From: Candidatus Hadersleviella danica
GTDB lineage: Bacteria > Chloroflexota > Anaerolineae > Promineifilales > Promineifilaceae
Assembly (NCBI GenBank): GCA_016711405.1
Contig: JADJSZ010000005.1
Location: 124,001-188,000, forward strand
Direction of reading: 5' to 3'
Length of the DNA stretch: 64,000 bases
In this document: positions 1 to 12,033 of the stretch, in pieces
Layout: the number at the start of each line of letters is the position of its first letter
How positions within the stretch are numbered: the first letter of the stretch is position 1
Translations under genes and position numbers: made by a program
The notes under the pieces: generated by a model
What the model was told of the DNA's origin: nothing
The model's input: the letters and a program-made list of their open reading frames with translations, nothing else
Database searches by the model: none

Positions 1-636
1 CAATTTGGGTTTGTGGCACGAAGCAATGGGAGATGAGTTGGCCGCAACCACGCCTACCAACAATTAGCCGCCCTCCCCCACACATGGGCAACCCCCACTT
101 TTTGGCAAGCTACCCCCAGCCGCCAATCAGCCGCCCCTACCCCCGCTCCAGACCCTGCATGGCAAGCACTCACCCAACAAGATTGGGCCACGGCCGAAGC
201 GCAATACACTACCGACTTACAACAAAACCCTCGCAATGCCTCGGCCCACCTCGGCCTAGGCATTCGCCATTTGTTGATGGGCAACCACACGGCCGCCACC
301 CAATCGCTTAACCGCGCCCAATTGCTTCGCCACGGCCACGCCATCTTCTGGCTACTCGCCCAAGAAGACCCCACGGCCGAATTTCTCGACTTTTTTCGCT
401 ACCACAGCACCTTTGGCCTTGGGCAAGGGGGCATCCTCGTCTACCCCGTCACTATTTTCAACCGCCCTTCCCTGCCCCACGATTTGCTCCCCCAATTGCA
501 ATGCCTTGCCTTGGATGAGTCAACCAGCCAGCATCTAGCTCTGTTAAGCACATGGTCGGCCGTGCAAAATCCCCTTCTCAGTACCTTACCCGCCCCCACC
601 AGCCAAGGCTTAGTTCCTTGTGCTATATCGTCTTAG
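1..636 (+). pseudogene. Partial TPR-like protein, 5' end outside the window, apparent frameshift
   Basis: The stretch from about 60 to 636 reads as one open frame with a helical, TPR-like segment (…AWQALTQQDW…, …AHLGLGIRHLLMGNHTA…) followed by an unrecognised C-terminal part. It has no usable start: the first ATG is at 271, inside the TPR-like helix. The first 60 bases instead read well in the next frame (NLGLWHEAMGDELAATT) and then hit a stop, so the frames probably join near 55-65 through a one-base indel. The gene enters from the left edge. A role in protein-protein contacts is all the repeat type suggests. The upstream half is unseen, so the family is not identified. Confidence 0.45.
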
Positions 637-1176
637 GCGATTTCCAAAATTTAACTGTCCTGAGGAACAACCACTTTTTAGACACGAATTGCACAAATGA
701 CACGAATTTTCTCCTAATCAATTCCGTGTTTGTTTTTAACCCAATCGGACAATTATTTTCCCGAACCCACCTTAAGAAAGTAGCAGGCGGGTTAGTCCCT
801 TAATCATAAGCCCTTTGCTTGGCTTTAAATCCTTTGACATCACTTTGGCAAACAACCGTGACCGTTACCATACGGGGTCACTGTTCAGATTTAGTTTGTA
901 GTGGCGGCTTTAGCCGTTTTTTCTAACTACAGAGCGCAGGTTTTTCTCGAGACCCTTTGCGTCTTTGCGCCTTTGCGCCTTGGCGTTAAATTCTTTTTTA
1001 CCATTTTGACAACAAGTCTGAACAGTTACCATACGGGCGGGTTTTCCACTCTTCATTTGTATTTGGTATAGTAGAGAGATAGAGATAGCGGGAAACATGG
1101 CTATTCAGCCAACCAAGAGGCTCTATCTCTATCTCTACACTCTATCTTCTCCCCACCCTATTTCCTTGGAGGCGTT
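637..1176. other. Gene-free 540 bp made of interspersed repeats
   Basis: No credible gene. The word GTTACCATACGGG occurs twice (862-874 and 1023-1035), and ACTGTTCAGA (881-890) faces its complement TCTGAACAGT (1016-1025), so the segment 857-1036 can fold back on itself. Inside lie a copy of the GTAGTGGCGGCTTTAGCCG repeat (near 898-916), also found near 2852-2870 (inverted) and 6547-6566, and a period-8 CTTTGCG(C/T) array at 953-985. The FHA gene that follows has a good ribosome-binding site (TTGGAGG, 1163-1169). Confidence 0.6.
1072..1147. repeat. GATAGA hairpin repeat
   Basis: A left arm of AGAGATAGAGATAG (1075-1088) and a right arm of CTCTATCTCTATCTCTA (1121-1137) face each other across about 32 bases, giving a purine/pyrimidine hairpin just upstream of the FHA gene. 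The same architecture recurs at 7025-7104, 21677-21760 and 62115-62206, with partial copies near 29055 and 41328. Confidence 0.75.
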
Positions 1177-1896
1177 GTGGCAGAGCAAATTTATCAGTTG
1201 GTAATGCGAAAAGGGCCGAAGCCCGGCGAGGTTTTTAGCTTGGCCACGCCCACAGCCATTTTGGGGCGCGACCCCATGTGTGAGATAACCATCAACGATG
1301 CCGAGGTATCGCGCAACCATGCCAAACTCATCCATTCCGAGGCGGGCTACCTTGTGCAGGACATGGGGAGCACTAATGGCACGTTCATAGATGGCAAACG
1401 CCTGCGCGGCGAGCCTGTTCTGCTCACGCCGGGGCAAACGATTATCATTGGCACAAATGTGTTGCTGGTGTATGAAGCGACTGTGAACACGGGCGACCCG
1501 CTGGCGACGCTGGTTTCGGCTGGCGACCAAACGCTCAATGTCGGCCGTCCTGCTCCTTTCCCCAACCCCGAAGCCACTGTGTTGGGGGATGATTTTGCCG
1601 ATGTAATGGGGGATGAGCCAGAGATTCGCTCGGCCTATATTCCTGCCCCAGCGGCGGCCGTTGAAGACATTCCCGCCCGCCCTGCCCCTGCCTATACCCC
1701 ACCCCCCTCACCTCGCCCAGCCTACACACCCCCACCAGAGCCACTACACACCCCACCACCCTCCGCAGGGTCGGGATCATCTAACCAAATGTATTGGATC
1801 ATTGGGATTTTGGCCGTGGTTTTGCTGCCTGTGTTGTTTCCTCTTGTTTGGTGGGTGTTTTCTCCTAATCGCAAGGTGATAGATTGGGGTGGATAA
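1177..1896 (+). CDS. FHA-domain protein with C-terminal membrane anchor
   Basis: A 239-residue protein starting at GTG 1177, chosen because TTGGAGG lies 8 bases upstream and the FHA fold starts at once. Residues about 5-95 form a forkhead-associated domain with its hallmark motifs: ILGRDP, the SRNHAKL phosphothreonine-contact motif, and DMGSTNGTFIDG. A Pro/Ala-rich linker (about 150-200) full of PPP and TPPP leads to one hydrophobic segment (YWIIGILAVVLLPVLFPLVW) close to the C-terminus, so the FHA domain should sit in the cytoplasm as a tail-anchored phosphopeptide reader. The likely partner is a Ser/Thr kinase; one with its own FHA domain lies at 57943-60302. FHA assignment is firm; the partner is inferred. 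Confidence 0.85.
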   Translation: MAEQIYQLVMRKGPKPGEVFSLATPTAILGRDPMCEITINDAEVSRNHAKLIHSEAGYLVQDMGSTNGTFIDGKRLRGEPVLLTPGQTIIIGTNVLLVYEATVNTGDPLATLVSAGDQTLNVGRPAPFPNPEATVLGDDFADVMGDEPEIRSAYIPAPAAAVEDIPARPAPAYTPPPSPRPAYTPPPEPLHTPPPSAGSGSSNQMYWIIGILAVVLLPVLFPLVWWVFSPNRKVIDWGG

Positions 1897-2010
1897 GTTG
1901 AGGTTTGACAACTTATTGAAGCGGAGGGCGCGGTCCGGTTGAAAAAGAAAAGTTGCCAATCTGGGTGCATAGCAATAATTAAGCGGTGCGAAGATTGGAG
2001 ATAGCCGAAA

Positions 2011-2041
2011 CCCCAGTTTGTAGCCCAAACTGGGGTTTTTT
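2011..2041 (+). terminator. Intrinsic terminator after the FHA gene
   Basis: A perfect 10-bp stem (CCCCAGTTTG, 2011-2020; CAAACTGGGG, 2026-2035) with a 5-base loop is followed by six T (2036-2041). Confidence 0.9.
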
Positions 2042-2141
2042 CGTGGAACAATTCGTGCCCACATGACATAAAATCTACCCCCATCCACGGCCGTGTGCTA
2101 TACTTTTGCCTGCGGGGTACTACAACAAAACTCGGCTCGCC

Positions 2142-2831
2142 ATGCTAAAATTTGCCAAATACGCACCCTACATGCCCGATATTGCCCCCGCACGGCCGCA
2201 TATCACGGCCGAGGAGCGGGCGCGGGCGGCGGCCGTGCCCGCTGAAGCAGTCCCCTTTCACTGCAAGCCGTGGCTTGATGGGCAAAGCATCGGCTACACC
2301 ATCTGCTATGGCTACCTCTCCCCCATCACCATTACCAGCCCCGCCCCCGACCAACTAGAGGTGCAAGGGGGCGAACAGGCAACCCGCGAGCGGCAAGGGA
2401 ACCCCATCGCCCAAACATTTGCCCAAGGGCATTTTGGCTTGGGCAGTGGCTACACCCTCCAAACCCCGCCCGGCACTGTCTGCCTGATTGTGCCCGCCAA
2501 CAACCCGCCGCCCCATTTGCAATTGGTCATGGGGTTGGTGGAGACGAGTTGGTATCCGAAGCCGCTCTTTTTGGTGTACCAACTGCCGCCCCAAGGGGTG
2601 GCCATTGCACTGGATTACAAGATGGAGTTGGCGCGGGTACTGGTCATTCCTCAGCCCCAAGTAGAACCTGCCGAACAACTCTCGGCCGAGGCGTTGCTGG
2701 CACTGGAAACGGCCGCGAACAGCTATTCGGCCGAAGAAAAACAAGCCAAAGCGTGGTTCGACAACCGTGGCCAACGCTTCACCCACCTCTACAAAACATG
2801 GTCGCAAAGGCATAAGAAGCCAGTCAGCTAG
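2142..2831 (+). CDS. Conserved hypothetical protein, possibly DUF6065-like
   Basis: About 229 residues from ATG 2142 (…CGCCATGCTAAAATTTG…). A TTG 36 bases upstream would add an unlikely leader. The central block (GHFGLGSGYTLQTPPGT, then GLVETSWYPKPL, then ARVLVIPQ) matches my memory of the small soluble DUF6065 family, but this is pattern recognition only. There is no signal peptide or membrane segment. The C-terminal 40 residues are charged and helical. It ends 84 bases before dnaE in the same direction and could be cotranscribed with it. The stop region already runs into a GTCAGCT heptamer array. Confidence 0.5.
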   Translation: MLKFAKYAPYMPDIAPARPHITAEERARAAAVPAEAVPFHCKPWLDGQSIGYTICYGYLSPITITSPAPDQLEVQGGEQATRERQGNPIAQTFAQGHFGLGSGYTLQTPPGTVCLIVPANNPPPHLQLVMGLVETSWYPKPLFLVYQLPPQGVAIALDYKMELARVLVIPQPQVEPAEQLSAEALLALETAANSYSAEEKQAKAWFDNRGQRFTHLYKTWSQRHKKPVS

Positions 2832-2912
2832 TCAGCTTGTCAGCGGGGACGGCTGAAGCCGCCACTACGAACATTCCGCAATCCAAAATCCAAAATCCGC
2901 AATCCCAAATCT
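2820..2912. repeat. Composite short-word repeats between the hypothetical gene and dnaE
   Basis: Three families sit side by side: a GTCAGCT array (2822-2842), one inverted copy of the GGCTGAAGCCGCCACTACG element (2852-2870), and an ATCCAAA/ATCCGCA array (2875-2910). They remain open in the dnaE frame, which is why a longer but implausible N-terminus could be read. Confidence 0.65.
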
Positions 2913-2914
2913 CC

Positions 2915-6984
<4,070 letters not shown>

Positions 6985-7002
6985 GGGGAAGGGCGTTATT
7001 CG

Positions 7003-7104
7003 TTACCCGTTAGTGGTTATTTTAAGATAGAGTGTAGAGATAGAGAGCCTTTTAGGCGGCGGAACGACTACGTTGCCCTCTATCTCTATCTCCTGTCTCT
7101 ATCT
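7003..7104. repeat. TTATTCG words and GATAGA hairpin
   Basis: A short GTTATTCGTTACCCGTTA tract (7003-7020) is followed by an inverted GATAGA pair: left arm 7025-7047, right arm CCTCTATCTCTATCTCC (7077-7093). It fills the gap between dnaE and the sensor kinase. Confidence 0.7.
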
Positions 7105-7115
7105 GAAGGTTACTG

Positions 7116-8851
7116 ATGCCTCCACTCAGCACTCAGCACTCAGCACTCAGCACTTTCCGCTCATGGTGGCGCAAAATTTGGCCAGCGGGGCAAGCGGCCG
7201 TGCCCGAACGCCTCCTCGCCGCCTTGCCCGATATGGTCTTGCACATCGGGGGCGATGGCTTTCTGCACCATATGCATTCCCCGCATGGCTATTTAACCAT
7301 GCTGGATGGTGAACGAGACATCGGCAAACACATTTCCCAACTGGGTTTGCCCGAAAGTTTGGCCCAAAATTTATGGCAACGGGTACGACAAGCCATCCAA
7401 ACAGGGGAAGTGGTGCAATGGGAGTACGAGGTGCAGGTGGGGGAAATCTCGCGCCGCCGCGAAATTCGCTGTGTCGCGCTCAACCCCGAAGAAGCTGTCG
7501 TAGTCATTCGGGATGTGACGGAGCGGGAGCAAACCCTCCAAATTTTGCACCAACAATCGCAAGCGCAAAACATGCTGGCTCAAATTTCCTCCATGTTGCT
7601 CGATGCGCCCCCAGCCCAGTTTAAGGAGACGATGGCGCAAGCGTTGTTGGCGGTGGGCAAGCTGTATAACTTGGATTGCGCGGTCGTTTTTGAGGTGCAA
7701 GACGAGGGGGAAACGGCCGCTGTCACCCATATTTGGTCGGCCGAACCCGAGCGCACCCATGCAATGGCCAATAACCTCCTTTATTTGGCCAACATCCCCA
7801 ACTCCCTGAGCCATTTGCAAGCCGTACCCCCGCAAGCCTATCACTGGCTTTGGCCCAATGAAGAACGCCTCTCCCAACTCCCACATCTCAAGCACGTTCC
7901 CTGTACCTCGGCTCTGATTGTGCCCATTGTGTACCGCAAAATTTTGGTGGGGATGCTCTTTCTCGGCCGTTGGCGGCCGCCTTTGGCTTGGAACCCCGAT
8001 ACTATCCAACAAATGCACTTCTTCACCGATATTTTTGTGGCGGGGCTGGCTCGCACCCGCACCGAGCAAACCCTGCGCGATTACGCCACCGAACTGGAAG
8101 ACCATGTGGCGCAACGCACGGCCGAATTGCGCCAAACCAACGAAGAACTGCAACGCGCCCTCCGCGCCAAAGATGAGTTTCTCTCCACGATGAGCCACGA
8201 ACTGCGCACCCCGCTCCACGCCGTTATTGGCCTTTCACAGGCCATGAAGGAGCAGATACGGGGGCCGCTCAACGAGCGGCAGTTGCACACTGTGGGCATC
8301 ATCGAGCAAAGCGGCTATCGCCTGCTGAACCTCATCAACAACATTTGGATTTAGCCAAGCTGGAAACGGGCAAGTTGGCTCTGCGCTACCAAACATTTAA
8401 CCTGCACCACTTCGGCGAAGGGTGTGTGGAAGCTGTGCGGCGGCAAGCGGCAAAGAAGCAGATAGAATTGCGCTATGTGTTAAACGACCACACGGCCGAG
8501 CTAACCAGCGATTTTCAGCGGCTCCAACAAATCATCCACCACCTGCTGACCAATGCGCTTAAATTTACCGAGGTGGGTGGCCAAGTGGAACTAGAAATTC
8601 GGTGTGAGACGGCCGTGTCCCAAGTTGTTTTTGTGGTGCGCGATACGGGGATTGGCATTGAGGCGGCCGATTTAGAGCGCATCTTCGAGCCGTTTGTGCA
8701 ATTGGATAGCAGTTTGGCGCGTCAGCACGAAGGCACAGGGCTGGGGCTGGGGCTGGCGGCCAAAATGGCGCACTTGTTAGATGGGGAATTAACGGCCGCC
8801 AGCACCCCCAGTAAAGGAAGCACATTTACCCTCATCTTGCCGTGGAAATAG
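7116..8851 (+). CDS. PAS-GAF hybrid-less sensor histidine kinase (one frameshift)
   Basis: A soluble sensor kinase of about 578 residues if the break is repaired. Order: N-terminal tail containing a translated ACTCAGC array, PAS-like domain (LPDMVLHIGGDG onwards, about 35-135), GAF-like domain (about 150-310, with ALIVPIVYRKILVGMLFLG), a coiled coil, HisKA with SHELRTPLHAVIGL (phospho-acceptor His), then HATPase_c with HHLLTNALKFT, DTGIGI and EGTGLGLGLAAKMA. The frame breaks at 8344-8346, where ATTTGGATT should read ATTTTGGATT (NNILDLAKLE). No membrane segment is seen, so it probably senses a cytoplasmic signal or binds a partner. The receiver-PAS-kinase protein at 9098 is the obvious partner. 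The start is uncertain, as ATG 7116 lies directly before the heptamer array. Confidence 0.85.
7123..7154 (+). repeat. ACTCAGC heptamer array at the kinase N-terminus
   Basis: Four and a half copies of CACTCAG run immediately after ATG 7116 and are translated as LSTQHSALSTQ-type residues. A gain or loss of one 7-base unit would shift the reading frame. Confidence 0.8.
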
Positions 8852-8869
8852 GGACGGGCAACTGGGGAT

Positions 8870-9068
8870 TAGGGACTAGGGACACCAATCCCCACTCCCC
8901 AATCCAATGTCCTATACCATACGCGGCCAGAATCAACGAAAATGAGGAGCGTTGCCACGGAGGAACACAGTTTAGCGACTTCAAGTTAAAAGGGGTTATC
9001 AGTTAAGTTATTCGTTACGGGTTACTGGTTATTGCCACAATAACCAATAACAAATAACCAATAACTCC
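8870..9068. repeat. GGGGATTA/CCAATCC and TTATTCG hairpin arrays
   Basis: Two inverted pairs fill this gap. The first is GGGGATTAGGGACTAGGGA (8874-8892) facing ATCCCCACTCCCCAATCC (about 8888-8906). The second is TTATTCGTTACGGGTTACTGGTTATT (9008-9033) facing AATAACCAATAACAAATAACC (about 9039-9060). A usable AGGAA ribosome-binding site (9089-9093) lies after them. Confidence 0.65.
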
Positions 9069-9097
9069 CCTCTTCGTGCCAATTTGCTAGGAATCCC

Positions 9098-10639
9098 ATG
9101 CCTCATTCTAATACCATTCTCATTGTTGATGACAATCAAGCCAATCTTTTTACGATCGAAGAGCTACTAGCAACCGAAGGCTACACCCTTGTTTTAGTAG
9201 ACAATGGCCCCGAAGCGCTCCAAAAAGCGCGAGAAATCGAGCCTGACCTCATTATTTTAGATGTGATGATGCCGGGGATGGATGGCTTTGCCGTCTGCAC
9301 CCGTTTGCGTCAAACGCCCCATTTGGCCGAAGTGCCCGTGCTCATGCTCACCATTCTCTCCGAGCGGGAGTATTTGTTGCGTGGCCTGCAAGTGGGGGCA
9401 GATGATTTTATTACGAAGCCGTTCGACCCCTTGGAGCTACGCGCCCGCATCAAGAGCATTTTGCGCCTGAATCGCTACCGCCGTTTGGTCAACGAACGGC
9501 GCCGTTTCCGTTGGGTCATAGACCAATCGGATGATGGCTACTTGTTGCTGAACGACAAACACGAAATCACCTATGCCAATGCCCAAGGGCGGCTGTTGCT
9601 GGGCTTGCCCGATAACCCCGCCGAGTGGAATGAGCAGGAGTTTATGGCATGGGTACGGCCGCATTACCAACCCCAACCCGAAGAGATTTGGAACCAATGG
9701 CCCAAGCTCCCCTTGGGCGAACGGCTTTATCTGATTCGGTCGCAAACCACCGAATCGGCCGCGCTCTGGCTGGAAGTGACTGTTTTAGAGGATTTAACCA
9801 GCCCCAGCGGTGTGGATTATTTGCTCCAACTCAAAAATGTCACCGAGCAAGTGACTTCGGTGTATAGCCAATGGACACTTCAACGGGTGATTTCCCACAA
9901 AATGCGTACCCCGCTCATTGGCTTGTTTTCGGGGCTAGATTTATTGCAACACAATGTAGAAGGCTTTTCCACGGATGAAATTCGGGATTTGGCTCGCATC
10001 GGCTATGAGGGAGCGGTGACGCTCAAGAAAAATGTGGATGACATTGTGCGCTATATCGAGCTACCCCGCCAAACAATGCTCCAAAACCAGTTGCTCTGCT
10101 TGGCCGATTTGCCCGATTTGGTCCGCGAGGCGGCCGCTTTGCAGGAACTTCAGCAGATGCAAGTGAGTGTCCACATGGAATCCACAGGGGGAGAGCGCCT
10201 CTTGCGCTTGCCCGAATCAGGCGGCCGTCTCATTTTGCAAGAGCTACTGGCCAATGCCATTAACTTCCACCCCACCCATAAGCCCATGGTGGAAGTGCGC
10301 CTCACGGCCGATGCCGACTATGTCTACATGACCATGACCGACAACGGCCGTCATATTCCCGTGGAACAGTTGGGGCAAGTTTGGCGGCCGTATTACCAAG
10401 CCGAAAAAACATTCACAGGCCAACCCGCAGGCATGGGCTTGGGTTTACCGCTCATCGCCATTTTAGTCTGGCAAATGGGTGGCTCCTGCCACCTCTACAA
10501 CCGCTCCGACACGCCGGGGGTCGTGGTGGAACTCCGCGTCCCTTTTTTTAGAAGCGACAGCGAGCAAGAGCAACAAGCCCATTGGCTCCCCACATGGCTC
10601 ATGCCCATCGCCCAGCCCTTTGCGCTGGCAGGGGCGTAG
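9098..10639 (+). CDS. Receiver-PAS-histidine kinase (REC at the N-terminus)
   Basis: A 513-residue signalling protein. Residues 1-120 form a receiver domain with DD at 11-12, phospho-acceptor Asp55 (LIILDVMMPG) and Lys107 (ITKPF). A PAS-like domain follows (RFRWVIDQSDDGYLLLND, about 137-235). Then comes a HisKA-like helix with ISHKMRTPLIGL (His267) and an ATPase domain with an N-box variant (ELLANAINFHP) and a G2 box (PAGMGLGLPL). The G1 box reads DNGRHI rather than DxGxGI, so the ATP lid is atypical. It follows the PAS-GAF kinase in the same direction, and the natural reading is that kinase one phosphorylates the receiver of this one. There is no DNA-binding output domain, so the final target is elsewhere. 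Confidence 0.85.
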   Translation: MPHSNTILIVDDNQANLFTIEELLATEGYTLVLVDNGPEALQKAREIEPDLIILDVMMPGMDGFAVCTRLRQTPHLAEVPVLMLTILSEREYLLRGLQVGADDFITKPFDPLELRARIKSILRLNRYRRLVNERRRFRWVIDQSDDGYLLLNDKHEITYANAQGRLLLGLPDNPAEWNEQEFMAWVRPHYQPQPEEIWNQWPKLPLGERLYLIRSQTTESAALWLEVTVLEDLTSPSGVDYLLQLKNVTEQVTSVYSQWTLQRVISHKMRTPLIGLFSGLDLLQHNVEGFSTDEIRDLARIGYEGAVTLKKNVDDIVRYIELPRQTMLQNQLLCLADLPDLVREAAALQELQQMQVSVHMESTGGERLLRLPESGGRLILQELLANAINFHPTHKPMVEVRLTADADYVYMTMTDNGRHIPVEQLGQVWRPYYQAEKTFTGQPAGMGLGLPLIAILVWQMGGSCHLYNRSDTPGVVVELRVPFFRSDSEQEQQAHWLPTWLMPIAQPFALAGA

Positions 10640-10722
10640 GCAATGAGCAATGAGCAATGCAATGAGCAAAATAAGTTGGTGGGGGGAGCCAATAACCAAT
10701 AACGAATAACCAGTAACAAATA
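10640..10722. repeat. GAGCAAT and AATAACC arrays between convergent genes
   Basis: ATGAGCA words (10641-10671) and AATAACCAATAACGAATAACC words (10690-10711) separate two convergent genes. No T-tailed terminator is visible here. Confidence 0.65.
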
Positions 10723-10729
10723 CCCGCCC

Positions 10730-11908
10730 TTACCCCATAAAATCGCGCACAAACCGCTCGGCGTATTCAGCCAGTAGCTCTTCAATGCGTTCATAGCTGG
10801 GCGAGCCAACAATTAGGCTGACAAATTTCTTGGAGCGCGGCCGATAATAAACCTCGGGGTCGGTGTAATCCACCGTATCCATGTATTCGATGCGTGACGG
10901 GCAGGCGATAAGACCTGCGTAATCTTCGCGCAAATCGGTGGGCAACTCGTAATCTTCCCCCCGCAAATCCGCCAACTCCATCCGCGCCGTCTCTTGCCAA
11001 ATGGCCAGCCCTGTGGCCGCTTCAATGTGTCGCTCAATGTTGCCGCCTCCGACTCGTGCGGCCGTTTCCAGAAAATAAAACGTGCCATCTTCGGCGCGGA
11101 TAAATTCGGTGTGGGTGGGGCCATAGGTGCGCCCCATCCCTTTCACCAACTGCTCATTTAGAGCGCGAAGGAGAATCGCCTCTTCGCTGTCGCGGGGGAG
11201 GGTGCGGGTGGAGAAGACACGGCCGCCTTGCAAAGTGGCCATGGGGGGTGCGCCATACTTGCTCACCAGAGAGAAAATCACTTCACCCGCCCATGTCAGC
11301 GCATCCACATGGTACACATCGCCGGGGATAAATTGCTCCAGCAGATAGTAAGATTTCTGGTCGCCCAATACGTCCAGAGTGCGCCATAACTCTTCGGCGT
11401 GGTAAAATTTCTGAATGCCCTCCGAACCCGCTAGGGTGCGTGGCTTAAACACCCACGGGGCGGGCACACTCCCCATAAAAGCACGTAGGTCGTCGTAGTT
11501 GAAGATGCCTGTGAAGGCGGGGACGTTTAGCCCTTTGTTTCTGGCACGAACGCGCATGGCCAATTTATCGCGAAAAAGGCGGGCATCCGAGTGACCCATG
11601 CCGGGCATCCGCAGGTGTTCGCGCAGGTCAGCGGCCGTTTCCACGTCGTAATCGTCCAAGGCGACAATGCGGTCTATGTGGCGGTCGCGCATTAGAAAGC
11701 TGACAGCATGGGTAATATCGGGCTGAATCCGCACGTCGGGCATGTCAAAGAATTCATCAATGGATTCGTGCGGCCAAGGTTCATCTTTGTGTTCGGCCGT
11801 GACCAGCACAATCACATGGCAACCTTGTCGTTTACACTCTTGTAAGAAAGGGACTGCCTTAAATTCGCTGGCTAATGCTAAAATGGTAAAGGGTCGTTCA
11901 CGGGTCAT
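10730..11908 (-). CDS. ATP-grasp ligase family protein
   Basis: A 392-residue protein. ATG 11908 is chosen over an upstream ATG at 11959 because GGAGAGAA lies at the right distance and the pre-ATP-grasp Rossmann-like start (FTILALASEFKAVPFLQECK) follows. The central and C-terminal parts show an ATP-grasp fold: APWVFKPRTLAGSEGI for the nucleotide lysine and glycine loop, YYLLEQFIPGDVYHVDAL, and metal ligands in THTEFIRAEDG and FLETAARVGGGNI. Related enzymes ligate a carboxylate to an amine or thiol using ATP through an acyl phosphate; the substrate cannot be told. It is convergent with the receiver-kinase gene and divergent from the cyclase gene, and appears to be a single-gene unit. Confidence 0.8.
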   Translation of the reverse strand: MTRERPFTILALASEFKAVPFLQECKRQGCHVIVLVTAEHKDEPWPHESIDEFFDMPDVRIQPDITHAVSFLMRDRHIDRIVALDDYDVETAADLREHLRMPGMGHSDARLFRDKLAMRVRARNKGLNVPAFTGIFNYDDLRAFMGSVPAPWVFKPRTLAGSEGIQKFYHAEELWRTLDVLGDQKSYYLLEQFIPGDVYHVDALTWAGEVIFSLVSKYGAPPMATLQGGRVFSTRTLPRDSEEAILLRALNEQLVKGMGRTYGPTHTEFIRAEDGTFYFLETAARVGGGNIERHIEAATGLAIWQETARMELADLRGEDYELPTDLREDYAGLIACPSRIEYMDTVDYTDPEVYYRPRSKKFVSLIVGSPSYERIEELLAEYAERFVRDFMG

Positions 11909-11948
11909 CTCGTTCTCTCCTGTGGCAAAGTTTCGGTATTGTAGTGGG

Positions 11949-12028
11949 TGATGGGTCATTTGTCATTGGTCATTCGTTATCATTAACCGACTAAACACTC
12001 AGCACTCAGCACTTTTTACTCAGCACTT
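11949..12028. repeat. GTCATTG words and ACTCAGC array
   Basis: TCATTTGTCATTGGTCATTCG words are followed by two ACTCAGC blocks (11995-12014 and 12020-12028) in the divergent gap. No Shine-Dalgarno sequence remains before ATG 12034. Confidence 0.65.
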
Positions 12029-12033
12029 CTCCT

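Noticed and set aside
2837..2914. 26-residue N-terminal extension of DnaE
   Set aside because: It is translated intergenic repeat DNA; the PHP domain starts at ATG 2915.
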